Source: Actinospineispora spinosispora DSM 44797
Lineage (GTDB): Bacteria > Actinomycetota > Actinomycetes > Mycobacteriales > Pseudonocardiaceae
Assembly (NCBI RefSeq): GCF_000429025.1
Contig: NZ_KE386834.1
Coordinates: 62,001 to 126,000 of the forward strand
Reading direction: 5' to 3'
Length of the DNA: 64,000 nucleotides
Shown here piece by piece: positions 17,149 to 25,196 of this stretch. Positions within the stretch are counted from its first letter, which is position 1. Each line of letters begins with the position of its first letter. The notes under the pieces are model-generated. The model ran no database searches. It was not told the origin of the DNA and was given only the letters and a program-made list of their open reading frames with translations. Made by a program: the position numbers and the translations under genes.

Positions 17149-17254
17149 ACTGGTCGGGCGCCGTGTTGCGATCCCGCTCCTGGTGTCCTTGGTCGCCGCT
17201 ACCCTGGTCAGCTACGCCGAGCTGCGCTTCTGGGAGTAGTCCCTCCCGCCCATA

Positions 17255-17321
17255 CCGCGCACCTTGTCGTCACACCGCGCTAGGTACACGTAGCGCGGTG
17301 TGGGCGGGAGGTGCGCGGTGT
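17255..17321. repeat. Intergenic palindromic repeat, family A (copy 2)
   Basis: Related to 8806-8873: ACCGCGCACC, GTCACACCGCGCTA and GAGGTGCGCGG are common to both, with arms able to fold as CACCGCGC/GCGCGGTG. It fills most of the 200-bp gap 17149-17350, in which I see no gene. Confidence 0.6.
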
Positions 17322-17350
17322 GGGCGAAGTTGATCACAGCCCTGGGTTCG

Positions 17351-17812
17351 CTAGTGGTCAGCCAGACCCAGGAGGAGCGCGAACTGGGCTCGGTAGACGC
17401 AGTGGTCGTCGCGATGCAGCGTCGCCAGGACGTCCACCAGGCCGACGCCGGGCTGAGCCTTCGACAACCGGGAGCTCAGCACGCCGCCCCGGATCGCCAG
17501 CTCGTCCCCCGCGAAGACCGGGGCCGGCCAGCTCACGTTGTTCGCCCCGGGGCAGCTCAGGGCCGTGGAGCGGTTCAGCACCTGCTCGGCGAACGCCCGG
17601 CTCCACAGCGCCGCCACGAACAGACCGGAGGCGCACAGCTTGCCGACCAGCGGGTTGCGGGCGGCGGCCGCGTCGTCCAGGTGGACCGGCTGCGGGTCGT
17701 ACAGAGACGCGAAGCCGACCATCTCGTCGCGGTCGACCCCGACCGTGCCCAGATCGAACACCCGCCCGGCGGTGAAGTCCTCGAAGGCGAGCTCCGTACG
17801 CACCTCTGTCAT
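17351..17812 (-). CDS. MaoC-like hot-dog dehydratase
   Basis: A 153-residue MaoC-type hydratase/dehydratase fold protein. It has the FASLYDPQPVHLDDAAAARNPLVG block (Asp and His of the active site at about residues 39-44), KLCASGLFVAALWSR and VSWPAPVFAGDELAI. Such enzymes hydrate enoyl-CoA or related thioesters. The ATG at 17812 lies 32 bp from the end of the next gene on the same strand, so they may be one transcript. Confidence 0.87.
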   Translation of the reverse strand: MTEVRTELAFEDFTAGRVFDLGTVGVDRDEMVGFASLYDPQPVHLDDAAAARNPLVGKLCASGLFVAALWSRAFAEQVLNRSTALSCPGANNVSWPAPVFAGDELAIRGGVLSSRLSKAQPGVGLVDVLATLHRDDHCVYRAQFALLLGLADH

Positions 17813-17844
17813 GGCACAGATCGTGTCATGACCTGTGTGAACCG

Positions 17845-18618
17845 TTATCGACGGAGGGTGTCGAGCGCCGCGTCGTGCAGCAGGCCGTTCGAGGAGATGC
17901 CGGAACCGCCGTCGAAACGGTCGGCTCCGCTCAGGTCGGAGAACCGGCCGCCGGCCTCGGTGACGATCAGCTGGATCGCCGCCAGGTCCCAGGCGTTCGC
18001 CTCGCCGTCCAGACCCAGGTCGATCGCGCCCTCGGCGACCAGCATGTGCTGCCAGAAGTCGCCGAACGCGCGGACCACCCAGCAGCGGGCCGCGAGGTCC
18101 AGGTACTGCTGGAGGGCGCCGAGCTCCACCCAGGTGCTCAGCTCGGTCGTCGACAGGCACGCGTCGGAGAGGTCGGCCACCCCGGACACCGAGATGCGGC
18201 GGGCGCCCTGCCCGGCGTCGGTGAACGCACCGCCACCGGCGCTCGCCCACCATCGGCGGCCCAGCGCGGGGGCGCTCACCACACCGACCGTCGGGCGGCC
18301 GGCCTCGGTGAGCGCGATCAGCGTGGCCCAGACCGGGACGCCGCGCGAGTAGTTCTTCGTGCCGTCGATCGGGTCGAGGATCCACGCCCGGTCCCCGGCA
18401 CGGGAATCCAGTCCGCGTTCCTCGCCGAGTACCGCGTCGTCCGGCCGGTGCTCGCCGATCAGCGCGCGCAGCGCGTCCTCGGTCGCGGTGTCCGCGTCGG
18501 TCACCGGTGTGCGGTCCGGCTTGCGGTCGATCTTCAGGTCGGACGCCTGGAAGCGGTCCAGCGTGATGCGGTCGGCGGCGTCCGCGAGAGCGAGCGCGAG
18601 CGTCAGGTCGTCGGTCAC
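17845..18618 (-). CDS. hisN: Inositol-monophosphatase family protein, probably histidinol-phosphatase
   Basis: A 257-residue Mg-dependent phosphatase. The family motifs are GEE (AVLGEERGL), WILDPIDGTKNYSRGVP (metal-binding DPIDGT) and the C-terminal WDLAAIQLIVTEAGG. The length and the TKNYSRGVPVWATLIAL segment are closest to HisN of actinobacteria, which dephosphorylates histidinol phosphate; inositol monophosphatase activity cannot be excluded. GTG start, 2 nt after the gtrA-like gene. Confidence 0.87.
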   Translation of the reverse strand: MTDDLTLALALADAADRITLDRFQASDLKIDRKPDRTPVTDADTATEDALRALIGEHRPDDAVLGEERGLDSRAGDRAWILDPIDGTKNYSRGVPVWATLIALTEAGRPTVGVVSAPALGRRWWASAGGGAFTDAGQGARRISVSGVADLSDACLSTTELSTWVELGALQQYLDLAARCWVVRAFGDFWQHMLVAEGAIDLGLDGEANAWDLAAIQLIVTEAGGRFSDLSGADRFDGGSGISSNGLLHDAALDTLRR

Positions 18619-18620
18619 GG

Positions 18621-19139
18621 TCAGTGCTTCGCCACCGGGACGGGGCGGGGCCGCGCGTCCTCGTGCGGGAAGACCCACCGGCGGAACGCCCACCAGCGGA
18701 ACGCCATGCCGAGCAGGACACCGACGATCTGACCGCTGATCAGGTCGGCCATGTGCTCGGTGAACAGCGTCACGGTCGGCGTGCGCAGATCGAGGACGTA
18801 GCGCGACACCCAGACCGGCGCCGCGTACACGCCGACGCTGATCGCGCTGACCAGGACGTAGAGCACCGTCTCGTGATGGCGCTCCCGGCCGCCCCGGGTG
18901 CGGAACGACCAGCCGCGGTTGAGGCCGTACGAGACGATCGTCGCGATGACCGTGGCGATCACCTTCGCCGTGGTCGGCTTGGGCTCCAGGATGGTGCTCT
19001 TCAGTACCAGGAAGATGGCCGTGTCGATCACCCACGTGGTGCCGCCGACCATGGCGAATTTGAGAAGTTCGCGGTGGCGGATGGCCACGGCACGATAGGG
19101 CTGCGGTATCAGACCGAGCGCCGTTTCGACCATCGTCAC
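18621..19139 (-). CDS. GtrA-like membrane protein
   Basis: A 172-residue GtrA-family protein with four membrane helices. Typical parts are LLKFAMVGGTTWVIDTAIFL, IATIVSYGLNRGWSFR and a C-terminal FRWWAFRRWVF. GtrA-like proteins help to transfer lipid-linked sugars across the membrane for cell-wall polymers. It holds the place of Rv3277 next to purK. Confidence 0.88.
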   Translation of the reverse strand: MTMVETALGLIPQPYRAVAIRHRELLKFAMVGGTTWVIDTAIFLVLKSTILEPKPTTAKVIATVIATIVSYGLNRGWSFRTRGGRERHHETVLYVLVSAISVGVYAAPVWVSRYVLDLRTPTVTLFTEHMADLISGQIVGVLLGMAFRWWAFRRWVFPHEDARPRPVPVAKH

Positions 19140-19239
19140 CCGGCCAGTCTAAAAGATTGCCTTCAGCGGTTGACTTCCTGCCCATCCAGGTGGCGCGGTG
19201 GACGGGCATGCCAACGGGTCCGATTAGGCTCCTCAACCC

Positions 19240-20442
19240 GTGGACCCCCGTACTCGTCTCCCTGTTGTCGGAATGGTCGGCGCAGGCCAGCTGGCGCGCA
19301 TGACGCACCAGGCCGCCGTGGCGCTCGGCCAGTCGTTGCGCGTGCTGGCGGTCTCCCCGGACGACCCCGCCGCGATGGTCAGCCCCGACGTCGTACTCGG
19401 CAGGCCGGACGACGCGGACGCGTTGCCGCGTTTCCTCGCCGGGTGCGATGTGGTGACGTTCGACCACGAGCTGGTGCCGATGGAGCCGCTCGCGTCGCTG
19501 GCCGCCGCCGCCGCCGGCGGGGTTCCGCTGCGCCCGGCTCCGCACGCGCTGGCGCACGCGCAGGACAAGATGGTCATGCGCGACCGGCTGACCGCCCTCG
19601 GCGTGCCGTGCCCGCCGTACCGCGCGGTCGCCTCGGTCGCCGACGTCGAGGCGTTCGGCGCCGAACACGGCTGGCCGGTGGTGCTCAAGGCGCGCAGCGG
19701 CGGCTACGACGGGCGCGGCGTCTGGATGCTCGACGACCTGGCCGAGGCGGAGCGCGTGGTCGCCGAGACGCTGGCGGCGGGCACGTCGCTGATGGTCGAG
19801 CAGAAGGTACGGATGCGCCGGGAGCTCGCCGCGCTCGTCGCCCGCTCGCCGTTCGGCCAGGGCGCCGCGTGGCCGGTCGTCGAGTCGGTGCAGGAGAACG
19901 GGATCTGCGTCGAGGTCATCGCGCCCGCGCCGGGGCTGTCGCAGGACCGCGCCGAGGCCGCGCAGAGCCTCGCGCTGCGGGTCGCGAACGAGCTCGACGT
20001 CGTGGGGCTGCTCGCGGTCGAGCTGTTCGAGGTCGACGGACCAGGATCGGGTCTGCTGGTCAACGAGCTGGCCATGCGGCCGCACAACTCCGGGCACTGG
20101 ACGATCGAGGGTTCCCGCACGTCGCAGTTCGAGCAGCACCTGCGCGCGGTCCTGGACTACCCGCTCGGCTCGACGAGCCTGACCGCGCCGGTCACCGTCA
20201 TGGCGAACGTCCTCGGCGGTGACCCCGCGCCGGACATGTCGATGGACGAGCGCGCGCATCACCTGTTCGCCCGCTTCCCGGACGTCAAGGTGCACCTGTA
20301 CGGCAAGGGCGAGCGGCCGGGACGCAAGATCGGTCACGTCACCGCGCTCGGTGACGAGGTGGAGCCGACCCGTCGACGCGCGGTGACGGCCGCCGCGTGG
20401 CTGTCCACCGCCCAGTGGCTATCGTCGGACAAATGGACCTGA
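19240..20442 (+). CDS. purK: N5-carboxyaminoimidazole ribonucleotide synthase
   Basis: A 400-residue ATP-grasp enzyme of purine synthesis that makes N5-CAIR from AIR, bicarbonate and ATP. It begins VVGMVGAGQLARMTHQAA, has KARSGGYDGRGVW and VEQKVRMRRELAALVARS, and ends with the RPHNSGHWTIEGSRTSQFEQHLRA block typical of PurK. GTG start. It overlaps purE by 10 nt, so the two steps are translated together. Confidence 0.95.
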   Translation: MDPRTRLPVVGMVGAGQLARMTHQAAVALGQSLRVLAVSPDDPAAMVSPDVVLGRPDDADALPRFLAGCDVVTFDHELVPMEPLASLAAAAAGGVPLRPAPHALAHAQDKMVMRDRLTALGVPCPPYRAVASVADVEAFGAEHGWPVVLKARSGGYDGRGVWMLDDLAEAERVVAETLAAGTSLMVEQKVRMRRELAALVARSPFGQGAAWPVVESVQENGICVEVIAPAPGLSQDRAEAAQSLALRVANELDVVGLLAVELFEVDGPGSGLLVNELAMRPHNSGHWTIEGSRTSQFEQHLRAVLDYPLGSTSLTAPVTVMANVLGGDPAPDMSMDERAHHLFARFPDVKVHLYGKGERPGRKIGHVTALGDEVEPTRRRAVTAAAWLSTAQWLSSDKWT

Positions 20443-20942
20443 GCGACGGCCCCGTGGTGGGCGTGATCATGGGTAGCGACTCGGACTGGCCGGTGATGTC
20501 GGCGGCCGCCGAGGCGTTGACCGAGTTCGAGGTGCCGCACGAGGTCGCCGTGGTCTCCGCGCACCGCACGCCACACCGCATGCTGGACTACGCGGGCGAA
20601 GCCGCCGTCCGAGGCATCCAGGTGATCATCGCGGGCGCGGGCGGAGCGGCCCACCTGCCGGGCATGGTCGCGTCCGCGACACCGCTGCCGGTGATCGGCG
20701 TGCCGGTGCCGCTGGCGAACCTGGACGGGCTGGACTCGCTGCTGTCGATCGTGCAGATGCCAGCCGGCGTGCCGGTCGCGTGCGTCTCCGTCGGCGGTGC
20801 GCGCAACGCGGGTCTGCTCGCGGTCCGCATGCTCGGCGCCACCGAACCGGCCCTGCGCGCGCGGATGTCGGTCTACCAGGCCGAGCTGGAGAAGATGGTG
20901 CTGGCCAAGGACGCGGCGCTGCGCAAATCGATCACCAGCTGA
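20433..20942 (+). CDS. purE: N5-carboxyaminoimidazole ribonucleotide mutase
   Basis: A 169-residue class I PurE, which converts N5-CAIR to CAIR. Signatures are GVIMGSDSDWPVM, VVSAHRTPHRMLDYA and IIAGAGGAAHLPGM. The ATG at 20433 lies within the end of purK. The gap up to 21264 contains a promoter-like site, a tiny ORF and a folded RNA element. Confidence 0.95.
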   Translation: MDLSDGPVVGVIMGSDSDWPVMSAAAEALTEFEVPHEVAVVSAHRTPHRMLDYAGEAAVRGIQVIIAGAGGAAHLPGMVASATPLPVIGVPVPLANLDGLDSLLSIVQMPAGVPVACVSVGGARNAGLLAVRMLGATEPALRARMSVYQAELEKMVLAKDAALRKSITS

Positions 20943-20960
20943 GGGCCGCACAAAACCTCG

Positions 20961-20990
20961 TTGCCGGGAAGGGCCACCTCGACGTAGCGT
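20961..20990 (+). promoter_or_regulatory. Predicted sigma-70-type promoter
   Basis: TTGCCG and TAGCGT separated by 18 bp, placed so that transcription would begin just before the small ORF at 21022 and the structured element at 21123. Confidence 0.45.
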
Positions 20991-21021
20991 GGACTTACAC
21001 GTGAAGGGAGGTGGTCCAGCG

Positions 21022-21060
21022 TTGAATAGCTCTAGGACTCGTGAGGTGGCTGTCCGCTAG
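21022..21060 (+). CDS. Possible 12-residue leader peptide
   Basis: TTG start with GGGAGG-type ribosome binding sequence 9-12 nt upstream and a TAG stop, coding LNSSRTREVAVR. It has no resemblance to a domain; its value would be as a translated leader in front of the hairpin element and the acyl-CoA dehydrogenase gene. The strong ribosome binding site is the main evidence. Confidence 0.4.
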   Translation: MNSSRTREVAVR

Positions 21061-21122
21061 CACCGAGAATCCTGACGGTACGTGGTAACCGGTCCGGTGC
21101 CGGTAATCCCCGACAGTCACCC

Positions 21123-21200
21123 GACCCCCGGGCAACCGAGCCAAAGTCCAGCTCGGTCACACGCTTGGCTAACCCAAGCGTGTGAAGCTGCCCGGGGGTC
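21123..21200 (+). ncRNA. Candidate structured leader RNA (three-way junction)
   Basis: The sequence folds on paper into a closed three-way junction: outer stem of 12 bp (21123-21134 with 21189-21200, GACCCCCGGGCA), a 7-bp arm with a 9-nt loop (21135-21141/21151-21157) and an 11-bp arm with a 5-nt loop (21158-21168/21174-21184). All pairs are Watson-Crick. It lies 65 nt before the acyl-CoA dehydrogenase start and after a tiny ORF. I do not recognise a known riboswitch class. Confidence 0.55.
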
Positions 21201-21264
21201 GTCACGTATCCATAGGGGAGTCGTCCCTGTTCGTCACGGATATGTGCCTATAGCATCACTGCTC

Positions 21265-22422
21265 GTGAACTCTGATTTCGACCTTTTCCAGCTCGCCGAG
21301 GAGCACCAGGAACTGCGCGCGGCTGTCCGAGCGCTCTCCGAGAAGGAGATCGCGCCGCATGCCGCGGATGTCGACGAAGAGGCCCGGTACCCGGTGGAGG
21401 CGCGCAAGGCGCTCACCGCGGCGGGCTTCCACGCGGTGCACCTGCCCGAGGAGTACGGCGGCGACGGCGCCGACGCGGTGGCGGGCTGCATCGTGATCGA
21501 AGAGGTCTCCCGGGTCTGCGTCAGCTCGTCGCTCGTGCCCGGCATCAACAAGCTGGGCAGCATGCCGGTGCTGATCTCCGGTTCGGAAGATCTGAAGAAG
21601 CAGGTCATGCCGTCCATCGCCAGCGGCGAGGCGATGATCTCCTACGCGCTGTCCGAGCGGGAGTCCGGTTCCGACGCCGTCGCCATGAAGACGAAGGCGC
21701 GCCTCGACGGGGACAACTGGGTCCTCAACGGTGGCAAGGCCTGGATCACCAACGCCGGGGTGTCGACCTGGTACACCGTGTTCGCGGTGACCGACCCGGA
21801 GAAGGGCGCGAACGGCGTCTCCGCGTTCGTCGTGCACTCCGACGACCCCGGCTTCGAGGTCGGTGCCAAGGAACGCAAGCTCGGCATCAAGGGTTCGCCG
21901 ACCTGCGAGATCTACTTCACCGACTGCACGATCCCGGCCGACCGGATCATCGGCCAGCCCGGCACCGGCTTCAAGACCGCGATGAAGACCTTCGACCACA
22001 CCCGCCCGACGATCGGCGCGCAGGCGGTCGGGGTGGCGCAGGGCGCGTTGGACGCCTCGGTCGCCTACGTCAAGGAACGCCGCCAGTTCGGCAAGTCGGT
22101 CTCGGAGTTCCAGGGCGTCCAGTTCATGCTCGCCGACATGGCGATGAAGGTCGAAGCCGCCAGGAACATGGTCTACGTGGCCGCGGCGAAGGTCGAGCGC
22201 GGCGACAAGGACATGACCTTCTACGCGAGCGCGGCGAAGTGCTACGCCTCCGACATCGCGATGGAGGTCACCACGGACGCGGTCCAGCTGTTCGGCGGCG
22301 CCGGTTACACGAAGGACTTCCCGGTGGAGCGCATGATGCGCGACGCCAAGATCACCCAGATCTACGAGGGCACCAACCAGATCCAGCGCATGGTGATGGC
22401 CAGGGCCCTGCTCAAGGGCTGA
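21265..22422 (+). CDS. fadE25: Acyl-CoA dehydrogenase (FadE25-like)
   Basis: A 385-residue FAD-dependent acyl-CoA dehydrogenase. It shows YALSERESGSDAVAMKTKA (FAD/substrate region), FEVGAKERKLGIKGSPTCEI, VKERRQFGKSVSEFQGVQFMLADMA and the C-terminal FGGAGYTKDFPVERMMRDAK with IYEGTNQIQRMVMAR, where the catalytic Glu is in YEGT. The GTG at 21265 begins VNSDFDLFQLAEEHQ, the usual N terminus; the frame is open further upstream through the RNA element, which is unlikely to be coding. It occupies the fadE25 place after purE. Confidence 0.92.
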   Translation: MNSDFDLFQLAEEHQELRAAVRALSEKEIAPHAADVDEEARYPVEARKALTAAGFHAVHLPEEYGGDGADAVAGCIVIEEVSRVCVSSSLVPGINKLGSMPVLISGSEDLKKQVMPSIASGEAMISYALSERESGSDAVAMKTKARLDGDNWVLNGGKAWITNAGVSTWYTVFAVTDPEKGANGVSAFVVHSDDPGFEVGAKERKLGIKGSPTCEIYFTDCTIPADRIIGQPGTGFKTAMKTFDHTRPTIGAQAVGVAQGALDASVAYVKERRQFGKSVSEFQGVQFMLADMAMKVEAARNMVYVAAAKVERGDKDMTFYASAAKCYASDIAMEVTTDAVQLFGGAGYTKDFPVERMMRDAKITQIYEGTNQIQRMVMARALLKG

Positions 22423-22490
22423 CCGGCGCACACAGAAAACACGCCGCACAGAGCCCGGAGGCTTGTGAGGTGACTGTGCACACGGTCGTG

Positions 22491-22545
22491 TCGCGTCGCA
22501 CACGTCCGGACATGTGCGACGCAGCATGAGCATGTGCACAGTGCC
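22491..22545. repeat. Palindromic direct repeat at left flank of polyketide block (family C, copy 1)
   Basis: Centred on TCCGGACATGTGCGACGCAG. It matches 38651-38705 at 49 of 55 positions and in the same orientation, 16,160 bp apart. This copy is an imperfect palindrome; the right copy is perfect. Confidence 0.7.
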
Positions 22546-22623
22546 TCCAGATGTGGCCGGTGCGACGGGGCGCGGCTCGAAACTGAGTGACGGTGGAGGG
22601 TCGTCGGTGTTTACGATCTTCCG

Positions 22624-23325
22624 GTGACACAGTTCGCGGACTTCGACACTCGCAACTACCGGACGGTCGACGTACGGACCGGGTACGGGCAGTGGGTCGC
22701 CACGTACGAGCAGACCGTCGAGGACGTCATGGACCTGGCGTTGCTCGACCGTCTGGAACAGCCCTCGTGGACCACGGTCCGCCGGGCGATCGACCTGGGC
22801 TGCGGCACCGGCCGGACGGGTGCGTGGCTGCGCAACCATGGTGTCGAGCTGATCGACGGGGTGGACCTGACCCCGGAGATGCTGGCCGTGTCGCGCCGCA
22901 AGGGCGTGCACCAGACCCTGACCGAGGCCGACGTCACCGACACCGGCCTATCGTCCGGCTCCTACGACCTGGCGATCGCGTCGCTCATCGACGAACATCT
23001 CCCGGACGTCGCGCCGCTGTACGCCGAGGCGTTCCGGCTCGCCGAGCCGGGTGGTCTGTTCGTGATGGTGGCGTTCCACCCGCACTTCATCATGACCGCC
23101 GGCATGCCGACCCACTTCACCTCCGCGACCGGCGAGCCACTGGCGATCAGCACCCACGTCCACCTGCTGAGCACCCAGATCACCGCCGGGCTCGCCGAAG
23201 GCTGGGTGCTGACGGAGATGCGCGAGGGCGTGATCGACGAGGGCTGGCTCGCGGTGAAGCCCAAGTGGGAACGCTTCCGGGGCCACCCCGTCTCGGCCGC
23301 GTTCGTGTGGCGCAAGCCCGGGTGA
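22624..23325 (+). CDS. SAM-dependent methyltransferase (class I)
   Basis: A 233-residue class I methyltransferase. The SAM-binding motif is AIDLGCGTGRTGAWL (residues about 55-69), followed by DGVDLTPEMLAVSRRKG and YDLAIASLIDEHLPD. GTG start; the gene converges on accC with 9 bp between the stops. It lies inside the repeats flanking the polyketide block and could methylate the polyketide, but it is separately transcribed and the generic fold gives no substrate. Confidence 0.82.
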   Translation: MTQFADFDTRNYRTVDVRTGYGQWVATYEQTVEDVMDLALLDRLEQPSWTTVRRAIDLGCGTGRTGAWLRNHGVELIDGVDLTPEMLAVSRRKGVHQTLTEADVTDTGLSSGSYDLAIASLIDEHLPDVAPLYAEAFRLAEPGGLFVMVAFHPHFIMTAGMPTHFTSATGEPLAISTHVHLLSTQITAGLAEGWVLTEMREGVIDEGWLAVKPKWERFRGHPVSAAFVWRKPG

Positions 23326-23334
23326 GGTCGCCGC

Positions 23335-24693
23335 TCATCCGGTGAGGTCGTCGATGTACGTCGTTCCGTGCGTGACCTTGTGCCACGCCGGAGAGGTCAG
23401 CAGCTCGTGGAGGAAACGGGTGGTGGTGTGCACACCCGGACCGGTCACGGTGATCTCGTCCAGCGCACGGCGCATGCGTGCGGTGGCTCCATCCCGGTCC
23501 GGTGCCCACACGATGACCTTGGCGACCAGGGAGTCGTACTCCGGCGGTACCTGATATCCCGCGTCGACATGCGTGTCCACCCGCACGAACGGTCCTCCCG
23601 GCAGTGCGAGGTCGGTGATTGTTCCCGGAGCGGGGGCGAACCGCCGATCGGGGTCCTCCGCGTTGATCCGGCACTCGATGGCGGCTCCGCGCAGCACGAT
23701 GTCGTCTTGCGTGAGTGTCAGCGGCTCGCCTGACGCGATCCGGATCTGTTCGGCGACCAGGTCGATTCCGGTGACCATCTCGGTGACCGGATGCTCGACC
23801 TGGATCCGGCAGTTGACCTCCATGAAATAGAACTCGCCGCGTTCGTCGACGAGGAACTCGAAGGTCCCGGCGCCCTGGTAGCCGGCGGATCGTGCGCCGT
23901 CGACAGCGGCCCGGCGCATCCGCTCGACGAGCTCGCGGGGAAGAGCGGGCGCGGGTGACTCCTCGATGAGCTTCTGGTGCCGGCGCTGCATGCTGCAGTC
24001 GCGTTCACCCAGGTGGAGCACCGAGCCGTGCTGGTCGGCGAGAACCTGGACCTCCACGTGCCGAGCACGGGCCAGGTAGCGCTCCGCGTAGACGCGGCCG
24101 TCGCCGAACAGGGTGGCGGCCGTGGCTTGCGTGCGGCGGAACACCTCCGGCAACGTCGCGGCGTCCCACGCCACGTCCATACCGCGGCCACCACCACCCG
24201 CCGCTGCCTTGATCAGCAACGGGAACCCGATCCCTGCCGCGAGGCGGGTCACCCCGGGGAGATCGAGCGGATCGGTGCTGCCGGGCAGGAGCGGAAGCCC
24301 GGCCGACGACATCAATGCGCGGGCGGTGACCTTGTTGCCGAGCTGGGCCATCACGTCGGCCGGTGGGCCGATCAGGGTGATCCCATTGAGCTCGCAGGCC
24401 TCGGCGAAGTCCGGGTCCTCGGAGAGGAAACCGTAGCCGGGGTGCACCGCGTCGGCACCGGTGTTCAGCGCAGCCTGGATGACGGCCGCCGCGTTCGTGT
24501 AGCTGAGCTTCGCCCTGGGCGGCCCGATTCGCACGGTCTCGTCGGCCAGCTGTACCGCGCGGCTGTCGGCGTCGCGCGTGGAATAGCATACGACGGTGCG
24601 GATGCCCAGCTCACGGCAGGTGCGCAGGACACGAACCGCGATCTCGCCCCGGTTGGCGATCAGGATCTTCCGGAACATGGCGGGCCCGGTCAT
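23335..24693 (-). CDS. accC: Biotin carboxylase of the polyketide-cluster acetyl-CoA carboxylase
   Basis: A 452-residue biotin carboxylase without a fused carrier domain, unlike the alpha chain at the left edge. It has KILIANRGEIAVRVLRTCRE, KAAAGGGGRGM (ATP-grasp glycine loop), FLVDERGEFYFMEVNCRIQV, EHPVTEMVTGIDLVAEQI and RINAEDP. The start at 24693 overlaps the BCCP stop by ATGA; MFRKIL at 24678 is an alternative. It is the last gene of the leftward operon ACP-accDA-BCCP-accC and should supply malonyl-CoA for the polyketide. Confidence 0.92.
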   Translation of the reverse strand: MTGPAMFRKILIANRGEIAVRVLRTCRELGIRTVVCYSTRDADSRAVQLADETVRIGPPRAKLSYTNAAAVIQAALNTGADAVHPGYGFLSEDPDFAEACELNGITLIGPPADVMAQLGNKVTARALMSSAGLPLLPGSTDPLDLPGVTRLAAGIGFPLLIKAAAGGGGRGMDVAWDAATLPEVFRRTQATAATLFGDGRVYAERYLARARHVEVQVLADQHGSVLHLGERDCSMQRRHQKLIEESPAPALPRELVERMRRAAVDGARSAGYQGAGTFEFLVDERGEFYFMEVNCRIQVEHPVTEMVTGIDLVAEQIRIASGEPLTLTQDDIVLRGAAIECRINAEDPDRRFAPAPGTITDLALPGGPFVRVDTHVDAGYQVPPEYDSLVAKVIVWAPDRDGATARMRRALDEITVTGPGVHTTTRFLHELLTSPAWHKVTHGTTYIDDLTG

Positions 24694-25196
24694 TCCGGGT
24701 CGGTCGGTTCGACGACGATCAGCGGCTCGCCGTACTCGACGGGCTCGCCGTCGTCCTTCATGATCGCGACGACCGTGCCGGCGATGTCGGAATCGACCGG
24801 CAACATGAGTTTCATCGCCTCCAGGATGGCCACCTGATCGCCTGCCCGGACCGTGTCGCCGACCTCGACGAACGGCTGGGCACCCGGTTCCGGAGACCGG
24901 TAGAACGTGCCCACGGTCGGCGCCGTGAGCTGATGACCGGTGGTGCTCGGCTGCTGGGCGAGTGCCGACGCGGTCAGGACGGGCCAGCCGGGTGCGTCCG
25001 ATTCCGATGTGCGCCCGGTCTCCGGCCATTCGACCTCGACGGCGACCTCGCGCGCGGTCACCCGGACTCGCTTCGGGAGCGTCGGCATCCGGGTCATCAG
25101 CTCCAGGACCGAGGCGCGGACCTCGGCGAGGAGCCGCCGGTCGGGTGTGCCCTCCTCGGAAGCCTCGTGCTGGTGGCGGTCGATGATCCCGGTCAC
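24690..25196 (-). CDS. accB: Biotin carboxyl carrier protein
   Basis: A 168-residue BCCP. The C-terminal lipoyl-like domain carries TAPTVGTFYRSPEPGAQPFV and the biotinylation motif EAMKLM with Lys129. The N-terminal half is a variable linker. GTG start overlaps the carboxyltransferase stop (GTGA), with GAGGAGG just upstream. BirA at 14063 is the likely ligase. Confidence 0.93.
   Translation of the reverse strand: MTGIIDRHQHEASEEGTPDRRLLAEVRASVLELMTRMPTLPKRVRVTAREVAVEVEWPETGRTSESDAPGWPVLTASALAQQPSTTGHQLTAPTVGTFYRSPEPGAQPFVEVGDTVRAGDQVAILEAMKLMLPVDSDIAGTVVAIMKDDGEPVEYGEPLIVVEPTDPE

Noticed and set aside
17845..20337. An 830-codon leftward frame crossing gtrA and purK
   Set aside because: Only the end (from 18618) encodes the phosphatase; the rest is antisense or out of frame to clear genes.
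21123..21200. tRNA gene
   Set aside because: The fold has only two inner arms and a 12-bp closing stem, without anticodon or T arm features.
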